Shown piece by piece: positions 36,207 through 44,989 of a stretch of DNA of 64,000 nucleotides. The stretch comes from an uncultured Collinsella sp. (GTDB lineage Bacteria; Actinomycetota; Coriobacteriia; Coriobacteriales; Coriobacteriaceae), in NCBI GenBank assembly GCA_900548365.1, contig URKM01000005.1, positions 1 to 64,000 of the forward strand, given 5' to 3'. Numbering within the stretch: the stretch's first letter is position 1; every line of letters begins with the position of its first letter. The translations under genes were made by a program, and so were the position numbers. Below the pieces are notes generated by a model. It saw only the letters and a list, made by a program, of their open reading frames with translations. It was not told the DNA's origin and searched no databases.

Positions 36207-37487
36207 CTAGGAAGCGCTCTTCTGGGCCGCCTCGCGGACGTCCCATACGTAGCGGCGGAACTTCTTGATCTGGTTGTAGTAGACGGCGCGCGCCAGCAGC
36301 TTGTGCTTCAGCGTGTCCGACGCATTGTGATACGGATAGCTCGCCTCGCCCGCGCTGTACATATCGAGAACCTCGCGACGCAGGTCGTCGTCGAGCACCG
36401 TCTTGCGGATGACCTTCGACGGCACGCAGGTATAGAGGAAGCGCTCGTAGGCCTCGCGGTACTCGATGCGCTCGCCCAGGATGTATTCGTCGACGAGCAG
36501 CTTCGCGATGTTGACGCCGCCGAGGGCCATATAGTAGGTGTTACGACCCGGCCTCGTGTTGACCTCGAAGAATTTATAGCGTCCGTCGCGCTCATCGTAT
36601 TTGATATCGAAGTTCGCGAAACCGCGATACCCCGTTCGCTTGCAGAAGCGCTTGGCGGCATCGATGATCTCCTCGGTGCGCTCGGACAGGATGCACAGCG
36701 GATTGCCGATGAGGTGCGGGGAATGGTCCTGGACCACCACGCGGCCGCCGGAGACGACGCGCACGTCGCCCGATGCATCCGAGAACGTGGTGAGCGTCCG
36801 GATGGCATCGTCCTCGCCCGGGATGAAATCCTGCACGACCAGCTCGCGGTCGTAGCCCGCATCGCGCAGCAGGTTGAAGATGCGCGTCAGGTCCTCGGGC
36901 TCATGGACCTCGTAGATCTTCTCCTTTCCAGGGAAGGACATGAGGTCGTAGCGCGCCGAGTTCGAGGGCTTCGCGATCACGGGATAGGTGAACACGCCGG
37001 CGTCGATCTCGACCGCAGGATCGGAGCAATCGAACGTCCACGTCTTGGGATAATCGATACCGAGCTCCTCGCACAGCTCGTAGAAGCGCTCCTTCTGCGT
37101 GATCTCGTCGAGCAGCTCGAAATCGTTGTAGGGAACCGCGAACCAGCGGGAAAGCTCCTCCTTATGAGAGGAGAGCAGGCGGGCGTGCCAATCGGCGCTG
37201 CCGATCACCAGGGCGACCTTGCCCTGCTGCTTCAGCTTCTCCCCCAAACGGGACAGGAGCTCCACGATGGCTTCCTCGCCCTCCCCCATCTCGGGGCAGA
37301 TGCGGTAGTCGACGTAGCGGCTCGACGACGTCACCTGAACGTCGACGGCGGACAGGACCATGGTCTTGATGGCGTAGGCGTCGTGGAAGCAACGCGCCAG
37401 CGAATAGGCGAAGATCTCGCCGCCTAAAACGATGGGGACGAAACGAGACGCGATCTCATCGCGGGACAAAAGGGGCAAAGTCGCCAT
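36207..37487 (-). CDS. ATP-grasp ligase, D-aspartate-ligase-like
   Basis: 426 aa. The pre-ATP-grasp region (1-120) is followed by TYPVIAKPSNSARY (ATP-binding Lys), VVQDFIPGEDDAIRT, and the metal-binding FFEVNTRPGRNTYY near residue 310. The overall pattern is that of carboxylate-amine ligases resembling the D-aspartate ligase of lactic acid bacteria, which activates Asp for the peptidoglycan cross-bridge. The neighbours are a Fem-type transferase gene and murJ, supporting a wall role. The substrate is an inference. GAGGAA precedes the ATG; the Fem gene stop is 3 bases upstream. Confidence 0.75.
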   Translation of the reverse strand: MATLPLLSRDEIASRFVPIVLGGEIFAYSLARCFHDAYAIKTMVLSAVDVQVTSSSRYVDYRICPEMGEGEEAIVELLSRLGEKLKQQGKVALVIGSADWHARLLSSHKEELSRWFAVPYNDFELLDEITQKERFYELCEELGIDYPKTWTFDCSDPAVEIDAGVFTYPVIAKPSNSARYDLMSFPGKEKIYEVHEPEDLTRIFNLLRDAGYDRELVVQDFIPGEDDAIRTLTTFSDASGDVRVVSGGRVVVQDHSPHLIGNPLCILSERTEEIIDAAKRFCKRTGYRGFANFDIKYDERDGRYKFFEVNTRPGRNTYYMALGGVNIAKLLVDEYILGERIEYREAYERFLYTCVPSKVIRKTVLDDDLRREVLDMYSAGEASYPYHNASDTLKHKLLARAVYYNQIKKFRRYVWDVREAAQKSAS

Positions 37488-37489
37488 TG

Positions 37490-38509
37490 CTATTCCTCTC
37501 TGTTCTTCGCCTCGCGCATCGCGTCGCGCACGGCCTTCACCTTGAGCAGCGCGCCGTAGAAGCCGCGCTTGATGGGCACGTCGCGATCGGGCGCGATGCA
37601 GCGCTCGCCGTCCTTGGCGAATTTGGTCTTGAAGGTATTGAGGCTCTTGGTCGCAGGCTGGAAATCGCTACCGATCCCCATCTGGTCGTATTCCGTGCAC
37701 CCCATGCGGGAAAGCTCGCAGCACTCGAAGTAGATCAGACGGTCCGTGGCCAGCGCGCGGGCGGAACCCGACCGCGAGGCACCGTAGTAGCGCGTGGCAT
37801 GCGTGCCCGAGATCGTGGTGAGGGTCCAGGTGATGACCTTTCCATCGAGCCTGCCGGCGAACAAGCGGCAGTGCTCAGGACCGAGGATGCGCAGCATGTT
37901 CCGGTATTCCTCGCACGGCGCCGGGCTGAATCCATCGCGGGCCGCGGTCTCGACCATGACCTCATAGTACTCGTCGAAGGAAGCGGTCGCGCGCTCGGTC
38001 TCATCGGAGAAGGTCACCTGGCACTCGCGAAGCGCCTTGCGGACGTCTCGACGGCCGCGCGGCTTCATGCGGGCCAAGATCTCCTCGTCGCCGCCGGAAA
38101 GGTCGATCACCACCGTCATATCGTAGGGCAGCGTGGACAGGCAGGGGTTGGTGCACGGCAGCTCGTGCTTGACGGCGAGGCGGGCGAAGACCTGGCGCTT
38201 GTCCTCCTTGCGCACGAACGCGGCGAGCGCCTCCATAGCAGCCTGCTCCTCCTGAGCCGACGGCTCGTGCGCCCAGACCGGCGCGTGGTGCGCGCGCAGA
38301 TAGCGGTATCCGTGCGTCTCATATTGAACGAACGAGGCCGCGGCGACGATGCCGCCCCCATCCTGAAACGCGACGTATCCCCAGGGAGAACGGCCGGGGA
38401 TCGTCGATTCGAACTCCTGCCATACGGGCAGCTGCTCCACGGGCACCACGGTGCCGAGCGCCGCCAACGCGGCTTCGTACTCCTCGCGCGAGAGCTTCTT
38501 TACCTGCAT
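37490..38509 (-). CDS. FemAB/MurM-like peptidoglycan bridge aminoacyltransferase
   Basis: 339 aa from ATG 38509 (GGGGA six bases before). It has two GNAT-like halves typical of Fem proteins: QLPVWQEFESTIPGRSPWGYVAF, TYDMTVVIDLS-like, ILARMKPRGRRDVRKALRECQVTF, and the C-terminal RYYGASRSGSARALATDRLIYFE...YDQMGIGS...FKTKFA. Fem proteins move aminoacyl groups from tRNA onto lipid-linked wall precursors. Together with the ATP-grasp ligase next to it, it may build the interpeptide bridge; which step each does cannot be settled from sequence. Confidence 0.85.
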   Translation of the reverse strand: MQVKKLSREEYEAALAALGTVVPVEQLPVWQEFESTIPGRSPWGYVAFQDGGGIVAAASFVQYETHGYRYLRAHHAPVWAHEPSAQEEQAAMEALAAFVRKEDKRQVFARLAVKHELPCTNPCLSTLPYDMTVVIDLSGGDEEILARMKPRGRRDVRKALRECQVTFSDETERATASFDEYYEVMVETAARDGFSPAPCEEYRNMLRILGPEHCRLFAGRLDGKVITWTLTTISGTHATRYYGASRSGSARALATDRLIYFECCELSRMGCTEYDQMGIGSDFQPATKSLNTFKTKFAKDGERCIAPDRDVPIKRGFYGALLKVKAVRDAMREAKNREE

Positions 38510-38598
38510 GCCTGTTCCCCGTTCCGCTCTTTCGTCTGATGTCACGACCCCTCATCTTAAACCCCGCGCCCGCTCCGTAGGCGGCGCGGCGAGGGACT

Positions 38599-39801
38599 CT
38601 ATGAAGAGACCACGCTCCGAACGGCCTCGCACACGCGGCGCGCGCCCGCGACATCGATATTCGTAGGCAGCGTCGCCACGCAGGAGACGAAGCGGTCGTT
38701 GGCGGCGAGTCCGGAGCGGTCCGCGGGAACATGGTAGGCCGCCTCGTCGAGAACGCCGGGCGTGAGCTCGGGGCGATACCACGCGGACGTGAAGTAGCCC
38801 GCGCTGCAGACCGCCTCGATCACGCGGTCGGCAAGTTCGGTTCCCTCCACAAGCAGCGGGAACTTCAGCAAGGGTTGAACGTCGCCCGAGACGGCGGCAG
38901 CAGGAATCGCGACGCCCGGCAAGCCGGGGAGCTCGGAGCGATAGACCGCGGTCACGGCGGCGCGGGAGTCCTCGACGCGACCCAGGCCCTCGAGCGCCAC
39001 GAGCACCTTCTCGCACACGAAGCGCGAGGGACGCAGGGGCCTGTACGGCAACCCGCCGCGTCGTTCCTCATCCGATACCGCGGGATCGAACAGGCCCGCC
39101 GAGGACAAGCCGCGGCGCAGCGCGCGCGCGACGGGGCGCGGAAGATGGCCGAAGACGCGGAGCTGGAAGCGATTCATCCGAGCGAGGAGCGCGAGGTGGA
39201 ACCCTGCGACCGGCAGGGAGCCGAGACGCGACGCGACCTCCGCCGCGACGTCGGCGAACGGGGAGGCGGGATTGACCCACACCGCACCGCCGTACAGCGT
39301 GTCGAGCACCTTCTCGATGCCGAACGAGTGGATCGAGATATCCGCCAGCGGGTGCCCTTCCTCGTCGAGCGCCATACGGCCCACGCAATGGGCGCAGTCC
39401 TCGATGACCAGCGCGCCCGCGGCATGGGCCCGGGCGGCGAGCTCGCGCGAGGTCGCCTCGTCGACGATGCCGTAGGTATGCTGGAGCACCACGGCGCGCA
39501 CGCATTCATCGAGCTCGAGGGCGCGCGGATCGAGCGCGGCCGTATCGACCGAGATATCGCAGTAGCGCGGCACCAGCCCCGCAGCCAGGATGGGATCGAC
39601 CGCGGTGCAGCAGGTGAGCAGCTGCGTCACGACGAACCCCTCGCCCCTGAGCTCGCGAATGACGTCGAAGGCGACGCGCATGCCGTAGCGCGCCTTGAAA
39701 ACGCAGTACCAATCGGACTCGGCGGTCCCCGTGCGGCGCGCCAGCAATCCGGAGATGCGCTGCTCGAGGTTCTTGCCCGCCGCGCGGTCGAATGTTGCCA
39801 T
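38599..39801 (-). CDS. DegT/DnrJ/EryC1-like PLP-dependent protein
   Basis: 400 aa. It resembles the DegT sugar-aminotransferase fold: VTQLLTCCTAVDPILAAGLVPRYCDIS, VLQHTYGIVDE, IEDCAHCVGR, and the PLP-Lys segment SIHSFGIEKVLDTLYGGAV. The usual GxxKN form is changed to GIEKVL. The AAAGGA site lies upstream of ATG 39801. Placed between murJ and the Fem gene, it may modify a wall or lipid-linked sugar. Substrate unknown; it could also be a non-catalytic or sensory relative. Confidence 0.75.
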   Translation of the reverse strand: MATFDRAAGKNLEQRISGLLARRTGTAESDWYCVFKARYGMRVAFDVIRELRGEGFVVTQLLTCCTAVDPILAAGLVPRYCDISVDTAALDPRALELDECVRAVVLQHTYGIVDEATSRELAARAHAAGALVIEDCAHCVGRMALDEEGHPLADISIHSFGIEKVLDTLYGGAVWVNPASPFADVAAEVASRLGSLPVAGFHLALLARMNRFQLRVFGHLPRPVARALRRGLSSAGLFDPAVSDEERRGGLPYRPLRPSRFVCEKVLVALEGLGRVEDSRAAVTAVYRSELPGLPGVAIPAAAVSGDVQPLLKFPLLVEGTELADRVIEAVCSAGYFTSAWYRPELTPGVLDEAAYHVPADRSGLAANDRFVSCVATLPTNIDVAGARRVCEAVRSVVSS

Positions 39802-39829
39802 GAAGACGTCCTTTCTAACCGCCCGCGCG

Positions 39830-41575
39830 CTAGCGAGCGCGAGCCGGGATGAACCGGGCGACGATGCTGTTGAGGAACGAGGCCTCGGGGATGCGCAGCA
39901 ACGCGGCGACGCCGAACGTCACCAAGAGGGCGGGCACGCCGCCGGCGATCGCATAGATCATCGACTGCATCATGCCGCCGGAAAGCGGTGCGACGAACGT
40001 CGTCAACGCCCACAGGATCGCCGCGCCCACCAGCGCCCCGGCGCCGCCCAGCGCGAGCGCGCGGGCCCCCGCGACCAGAATCGAGCGGAATCCGATATGG
40101 CCCAGTTCGCGTCGCAGGATGAAGAACGTCACCAGATCGATGGAGACGAAGAAGAACGTAGAGCTGAAGCCGACGACGTTAAAGCCGTAGACGGGCGTGA
40201 ACACCAGGCAGATCACGATCTGGATGGCACCGGCGACGCATTCGGCGATCGCGAACAGATACATCTTGCGTAGCGAGGAGCACGCCTTCTGAAGGTAGGT
40301 GCAGACACCGTATCCAGGCAGCGAGATCGACAGCCAGATCAGGTAATCGGAAAGCTCCGCGACCGCCTGCCCGTCCATACGCGAGCTGCTGAGCATGCCT
40401 GCGAGGCACGGGGCGAAGACCATGAGGTACATGGCGAACGGGATGAGAAGGAACAAGATCTTCCCCGATCCGTCGGTGATCCCCTTTACGTACGCTTTCA
40501 TGTTTCCGCTCGCCACGAACGAGGACAGCTCCGTGAACATGGCCGTGGTGATGGGAATCGCGAACACCGAGTACGGGAGCATGTACCAGATGCGAGCGTA
40601 GTACGTGATGGACGCGCCGTCGGGATTCACCGAAAGCGAGCAACTGCTCTGGACCGACGTGGTGGCGAAGGAGACGAGGGTCACGATGAGCGTGGGGATG
40701 CCGATGGAGAGCGTCTCGCGAATGCACGGGTCATGCAAGTCGATGCGGAACCGCAGGCGCACGCCGTGCTTGCGCAGAGCCGGTATCTGAACCGCCACCT
40801 GCGAGAACACGCCCAACGGGCTGCCGATCGCCAGGGTCAGGATCGCCAGCTCCTGCTGGCCGGAATCGACCAGGAAACCGTAGAGGAAGAACGACGCGGT
40901 GGTGATGATGTTGTTGACGACGGGCGCGGCGGTGCTCCAGAAGTAGTCGCGCTCGGCATTCAGCACGCTCGAGATGACCGACGAGAGCGCGTAGAGCACG
41001 ATCGATATCGCGAAGAAACGGAAGAAGTAGACCGACAGGTCGCGATCGAACTCGGCGCTCGCGTTGAACGATTGGGTCCAGATGATCTCGCTCGCGAAGA
41101 TGAACGAGATGATCGCGAGGATCGACATGAGCAGCGTCACGAGCGAAAGCAGGTTGGAGGCATACGCGCTGGCCCCCTCGCGGCCCGCCCGGCGCTTCAC
41201 GGACACGTATACGGGAAGGAACGCGGTGACGAGCATGCCGCCCATCACGAGCTCGTAGAGCGCGTTGGGCATGCCGTTGGCAACCGTGAACGCGCTCGCG
41301 GTGATGGAGGCGCCCAAGCCGTAGGCCTGCGCCCAGGTGCGGAAGAACCCGGTGATACGGCTGATGATCACGAGGCCGCTCATGAGGGCTGCGGACTTGC
41401 CGACCGCGTCGGCGTCGATGGCCTCCTCTTCGAGCGCGGCGTCATCCGACGGGCCCTCCTCGATGTCGACGACGGCTTGGCCGGCCGTCGCGATAGCCCC
41501 TCCCCGCGGCGAAGCGGGGGTGGCGAAGTGCTTGCCGTACGGCCGCTCCACCCCATCGTAATCCCGATGCGCCAT
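39830..41575 (-). CDS. murJ: Lipid II flippase MurJ (MviN family)
   Basis: A 581-aa polytopic membrane protein with about 14 helices and a cytoplasmic acidic N-terminus of about 60 residues. It has the MviN hallmark GFFRTWAQAYGLGASITASAFTVANGMPNALYELVMGGMLVTAFLPVYV. The ATG directly follows the ybaK stop (TAGATG), with GGGAGGAG upstream. It moves lipid II across the membrane. It leads the wall-gene run that ends in uvrC. Confidence 0.9.
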   Translation of the reverse strand: MAHRDYDGVERPYGKHFATPASPRGGAIATAGQAVVDIEEGPSDDAALEEEAIDADAVGKSAALMSGLVIISRITGFFRTWAQAYGLGASITASAFTVANGMPNALYELVMGGMLVTAFLPVYVSVKRRAGREGASAYASNLLSLVTLLMSILAIISFIFASEIIWTQSFNASAEFDRDLSVYFFRFFAISIVLYALSSVISSVLNAERDYFWSTAAPVVNNIITTASFFLYGFLVDSGQQELAILTLAIGSPLGVFSQVAVQIPALRKHGVRLRFRIDLHDPCIRETLSIGIPTLIVTLVSFATTSVQSSCSLSVNPDGASITYYARIWYMLPYSVFAIPITTAMFTELSSFVASGNMKAYVKGITDGSGKILFLLIPFAMYLMVFAPCLAGMLSSSRMDGQAVAELSDYLIWLSISLPGYGVCTYLQKACSSLRKMYLFAIAECVAGAIQIVICLVFTPVYGFNVVGFSSTFFFVSIDLVTFFILRRELGHIGFRSILVAGARALALGGAGALVGAAILWALTTFVAPLSGGMMQSMIYAIAGGVPALLVTFGVAALLRIPEASFLNSIVARFIPARAR

Positions 41576-42073
41576 CTACTGCTCCTCCCTGCAAAGCGGG
41601 GCCGTCCTCGCCCCCGTGAATTCGATTAGATCGCGCGGCGACAGCTTCAACTGGATGCCGCGCTTGCCCCCCGAGATGAAGATCTCGTCAAACCGCATGC
41701 AGCTCTCGTCGATAAGCGTGGGGAACCGCTTCTTCATACCGACGGGCGAACAGCCGCCGCGCATGTATCCGGTCGTGGAGACCAGGTCCTTTACATGCAT
41801 CATCGAAAGCGACTTGGCTCCCGCCTCCCGTGCGGCGGCCTTCAGATCGAGCTCTCGGGCGACGGGAATGCAGCAGACCACGTGCTCGCCAGCGGGCGAA
41901 ACCGTTACGAGCGTCTTAAACCCCTGGCCGGGATCTTCTCCCAGCTGCTCGGACACATGGATGCCCGAAAGGTCGCTTTCATCCACTTCGTAGGTGAGAA
42001 CGGAAAACGCGATGCCGGCCCGTTCGAGCTCGCGCATCGCATTCGTCTTGGGTATTTTCGCTTTTCCCGCCAT
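41576..42073 (-). CDS. ybaK: YbaK/EbsC family Cys-tRNA(Pro) deacylase
   Basis: 165 aa from ATG 42073; residues upstream are unrelated and Arg-rich. It is a YbaK domain with IPKTNAMRELERAGIAF, FKTLVTVSPAGEHVVCCIPVARELDLKAAA, TGYMRGGCSPVGMKKRFPTLID and FISGGKRGIQLKLSPRDLIEFT. It hydrolyses mischarged Cys-tRNA(Pro). Adjacent to murJ with no gap, so co-transcribed. Confidence 0.92.
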   Translation of the reverse strand: MAGKAKIPKTNAMRELERAGIAFSVLTYEVDESDLSGIHVSEQLGEDPGQGFKTLVTVSPAGEHVVCCIPVARELDLKAAAREAGAKSLSMMHVKDLVSTTGYMRGGCSPVGMKKRFPTLIDESCMRFDEIFISGGKRGIQLKLSPRDLIEFTGARTAPLCREEQ

Positions 42074-42145
42074 ATAACCAGCTTTCCGCGGTGTCGTTGC
42101 CGGTGGCCGCCGGCGAGGTGAGCGTCCCGCTACCAGACACGAGAC

Positions 42146-42183
42146 AACAAAAAACCGGCGACGACGCTGCACGCCGTCGCCGG
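42146..42183 (-). terminator. Terminator of the NlpC/P60 gene
   Basis: Minus strand: CCGGCGACG.. / ..CGTCGCCGG stem followed by TTTTTTG, about 50 bases past the stop. Confidence 0.85.
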
Positions 42184-42231
42184 AACAAAAGCCGAACGGC
42201 CGTCGGGCGACGCCGCCGGGATGAAATAAAG

Positions 42232-43530
42232 CTAGACGATGGGGCCGCCGCCAATGAAGCCGCCGATGTAGTCGAGGTCGCGCGTGCCCACGCCGGCGCC
42301 GGGGATGGAGTCGATCATCTGATCGTTGCCGATGTAGATTCCGACGTGACCCGGCGTGCGCCCGGCATGGCGGAAGAAGACGAGGTCGCCATAGGCGAGC
42401 TTGCTCCTATCGGTGGTGAGGTTCGAGCCGACGGCCGCATAAAGGCTCTCGGGGCTGTTCGAGTTGGTACCCAGCCCAAGGGCGTAATCGATGACGCCGG
42501 AGCACGTGAACCATGAGGTATTGGGGTCGCCGGTCCATTTGTAACCCGAATAGGAATAACCGGAGCCGATGATGCCCCATGCACGGTTGACCATGGTCCG
42601 CGCGGCGCTGGACGTCGTATGGCTGCCGCCACCGGTGCTGCCGCTGCCCGTGCTGCCGCTGCCGGTGCTGCCGCCACCGGTGCTTCCGCTGCCGGTGTTT
42701 CCGCTGCCGCTGCCGGTGCCGGTGCTACCACCCGTGCTGCCGCCACCCGTGTTGCCGCCCTGGCTGGAACCGCCGGAGCCGCTCTGGGAAGACCCGCCGC
42801 CCGAGCTGTTCGATCCGCCCTGCTGCGCCTGCTGCTGGGCTTCGAGCTCGGCCTTCTTGCGGGCCTCCTCGGCCTCTTGGCGGGCTTTCTCGCGAGCAGC
42901 TTCCTGCTCCTCGCGAATCTTCGCCTTCACTTCATCCGACAGCTGGTTGTAGTACGCCTGGGCATCCGAAGCTGCGGCAGATGCCGCATCGGCCTTCACC
43001 TTCTGCTCGGCGACAAGCTTCTCCTGCTTGTCCCTATCCGCCTCAAGCGAGGCCTTCTTCTCGGCAAGAGACTGCTGGAGCTCCTTCGACCGGGAAATCA
43101 CACCCTGCTGATGCTCGGCCGCCTTGTCGGCATAGCGCATGCTCGACACAAGGCTGTCGAAGCTATCGGCGTTGAACAGCAAGCTGAAGAGATTGAGGGA
43201 ACCGCCCTTGTATTGGTTGGTGGCAAGGACGCCGAGCTCCTTTTGGAGTTCGGCGAGCTGCGCCTGCTCCTCTTCTATCTCGGCTTCGGTCTGAACGATG
43301 CTCTCTTTGGTGGCCTCGAGATCGGACTGGACGCTATGCAGGTCATAGCCGGCCTGCTCTGCTTGCGAATACAGCTTGTTCAGCTGCTCCGACGCGGCAT
43401 CGAGCTGCTGCTGGAGCTCGGCCGAGGTAACACCGTATGCATTCATGGGCACGCCGGCGAGGCCGAGTCCCAAGACCATGGCGAAGGTGGCTGTCGGAAT
43501 GGCAACGTGGCTGCGTTTAAAGTGTGCCAT
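42232..43530 (-). CDS. Secreted NlpC/P60 peptidoglycan endopeptidase with coiled-coil N-terminus (PcsB-like)
   Basis: 432 aa from ATG 43530; a TTG three codons earlier, with better spacing from AGGAG, is also possible. A signal peptide (cleavage near NAYG) leads into a long coiled coil (about 30-240) of Gln/Glu/Ala repeats, as in PcsB/CwlO hydrolases. A Gly-Ser-Thr linker follows (about 245-320), then the NlpC domain with catalytic Cys in FTCSGVIDYALG and His in GHVGIYIG. The coiled coil probably keeps the enzyme inactive until contacted by a divisome partner. It cuts wall peptides during cell separation. Confidence 0.92.
   Translation of the reverse strand: MAHFKRSHVAIPTATFAMVLGLGLAGVPMNAYGVTSAELQQQLDAASEQLNKLYSQAEQAGYDLHSVQSDLEATKESIVQTEAEIEEEQAQLAELQKELGVLATNQYKGGSLNLFSLLFNADSFDSLVSSMRYADKAAEHQQGVISRSKELQQSLAEKKASLEADRDKQEKLVAEQKVKADAASAAASDAQAYYNQLSDEVKAKIREEQEAAREKARQEAEEARKKAELEAQQQAQQGGSNSSGGGSSQSGSGGSSQGGNTGGGSTGGSTGTGSGSGNTGSGSTGGGSTGSGSTGSGSTGGGSHTTSSAARTMVNRAWGIIGSGYSYSGYKWTGDPNTSWFTCSGVIDYALGLGTNSNSPESLYAAVGSNLTTDRSKLAYGDLVFFRHAGRTPGHVGIYIGNDQMIDSIPGAGVGTRDLDYIGGFIGGGPIV
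42612..42822 (-). repeat. GGC/AGC-type repetitive tract encoding a Gly-Ser-Thr linker
   Basis: About 210 bases of imperfect 9-15-base repeats that read as GSGSTGG-like units in the NlpC/P60 protein. This kind of tract can expand or contract by slippage in multiples of three. Confidence 0.75.
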
Positions 43531-43824
43531 CTTGTACAAACATCTCCTAACGTAAGCGCCCCGCACGCGCCACGGCGCGCTTGGGACACGTCGGGTTCGC
43601 ATGAGCGAACGTTGGACGTCGCTTCATTCTAGCAGCACGCCTCCAGATGTCGGCACCTTTCATCCCCCCTCCACACGCACGACGGGCACCACATGGAACC
43701 GATACGGCTCGCACCCCCTCCGCAACGCGAAATGGAAGGGCTTCGCAGCCTGAACCGAGCACGCCTTTGATTGGCGCTCGAGACCGTACTCCGATTACGG
43801 GCCCGCCGCATGCCGAGAACATGT
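43531..43824. other. Divergent intergenic region between nlpC and the SDR gene
   Basis: No gene is supported. It should hold the nlpC promoter, for which I see no clear pair. The SDR promoter follows at 43825. Confidence 0.4.
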
Positions 43825-43853
43825 TTGCACCGTCCCCCTATCGGGCATAATGC
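43825..43853 (+). promoter_or_regulatory. Promoter of the SDR gene
   Basis: TTGCAC (43825-43830), 17 bases, TAATGC (43848-43853), about 50 bases before the ATG. Confidence 0.6.
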
Positions 43854-43904
43854 ATCCAGGTTACGCACGAGGCTCGCGCCTCGACTTCATTGAAAGGAGC
43901 AAGC

Positions 43905-44654
43905 ATGCTACTCGAAGGTAAAAAGGCCGTCATCACCGGCGGCACCCGTGGTATCGGCTTCGCGATCGCCAAGCGCTTCATCGAGGAGGGGGCTTCCGTA
44001 ACCGTTTTCGGATCTCGCCAGCAAACCGCCGATGACGCCGTCGCCAAGATGCTCGAGCTTCACCCCGATGCAAAGATCTGGGGACGCACCTGCGACCTGA
44101 CTTCCCTCGATGCCGTGACCGAGGCGTTCAAGGCGGCAGCCGAGGATATGGGCGGCCTCGACACCGTCGTCAACAACGCCGGCATCTCCCAGTCCACCCC
44201 GCTGCTCGACTACACGGCCGATGAATGGCAGAAGGTCATGGACCTCAACGTGACCGCGGTATTCAACGGCTGCCGCGCGGGCGCCCAGATCATGATCGAA
44301 GCGGGCCACGGCGGCACCATCAGCACCACCAGCTCCATGGTCTCCAAGTACGGCCAGCCCAGCGGCTGCGGCTATCCGACCTCCAAGTACGCGGTCAACG
44401 GCCTCACGCAGTGCCTCTCGCGCGAGCTCGCCCCGAAGGGCATCCGCGTCAACGCCGTCGCCCCGGGTATCACCAAGACCGACATGGTCGCCGCGCTGCC
44501 CGAGAAGATGATCGCCCCGCTGATCGCCACCATCCCGCTGGGCCGCATCGGCGAGCCGGAGGATGTTGCCAACGCATTCGTCTACCTGGCGAGCGACATG
44601 GCCTCCTACGTCACGGGCGCGGTCATCCCCGTCGACGGAGCGGCGCGCTCCTAG
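43905..44654 (+). CDS. Short-chain dehydrogenase, BaiA-like (candidate hydroxysteroid dehydrogenase)
   Basis: 249 aa from ATG 43905 (AAAGGAG upstream). It is a classical SDR: ITGGTRGIGFAIAK (cofactor), NNAG, catalytic Ser in STTSSM, YPTSK (Tyr and Lys) and a C-terminal PVDGA. Length and several stretches (ITGGTRGIGFA, CDLTSLDAV, DLNVTAVFNG, GYPTSK) resemble my memory of BaiA 3-alpha-hydroxysteroid dehydrogenase from Clostridium scindens. The residues after beta-2 are FGSR, whereas BaiA has an acidic residue there that favours NAD; the Arg here suggests NADP. FabG-like or sugar-alcohol activity is the main alternative. It stands alone with its own promoter and terminator. Confidence 0.8.
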   Translation: MLLEGKKAVITGGTRGIGFAIAKRFIEEGASVTVFGSRQQTADDAVAKMLELHPDAKIWGRTCDLTSLDAVTEAFKAAAEDMGGLDTVVNNAGISQSTPLLDYTADEWQKVMDLNVTAVFNGCRAGAQIMIEAGHGGTISTTSSMVSKYGQPSGCGYPTSKYAVNGLTQCLSRELAPKGIRVNAVAPGITKTDMVAALPEKMIAPLIATIPLGRIGEPEDVANAFVYLASDMASYVTGAVIPVDGAARS

Positions 44655-44775
44655 CGCGTCGTGGAACGGCTGCAGTCGTGCCTTATCTCACTCATCGAGA
44701 CCCAGGGCTCGGGACGCCTTCTTGTCCGGCATTCGGCGTCCTTACATGAAGCGACTCGATCCCCATCGATGCAAA

Positions 44776-44810
44776 CGAGCGGCCTCGGCATACAGCCGGG
44801 GCCGCTCTCT
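44776..44810 (+). terminator. Terminator of the SDR gene
   Basis: GAGCGGCC-CGGC / GCCG-GGCCGCTC stem with TCTTAT after it, 120 bases past the stop. The same region lies beyond the uvrA stop on the other strand. Confidence 0.6.
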
Positions 44811-44989
44811 TATCGGGCCGTTCCACATACCGTCCAGCGCGCTTCGCACCCCGGTCCGCTCGCTCTCGACAACGACTCTGCCGCTCTCTCGAAGAGGCGC
44901 GTTTGACCGTGTCGACCCCTCATCTCACGGATAGCAGGATGACCGTCATCGACAACCTTGAGGTAACCGGTTCTCGACCCGTGGTCGAA
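44811..44989. other. Convergent intergenic region before the uvrA stop
   Basis: No gene seen. Together with 44655-44775 it separates the convergent SDR and uvrA genes (335 bases in all). Confidence 0.4.

Noticed and set aside
42612..42822. Repeat tract as a CRISPR-like array
   Set aside because: The repeats are short, without unique spacers, and read in frame as a Gly-Ser-Thr linker.
43818..43830. GAACATGTTTG near the SDR promoter as a LexA box
   Set aside because: The half-sites are two bases apart, so it does not fit the LexA pattern.
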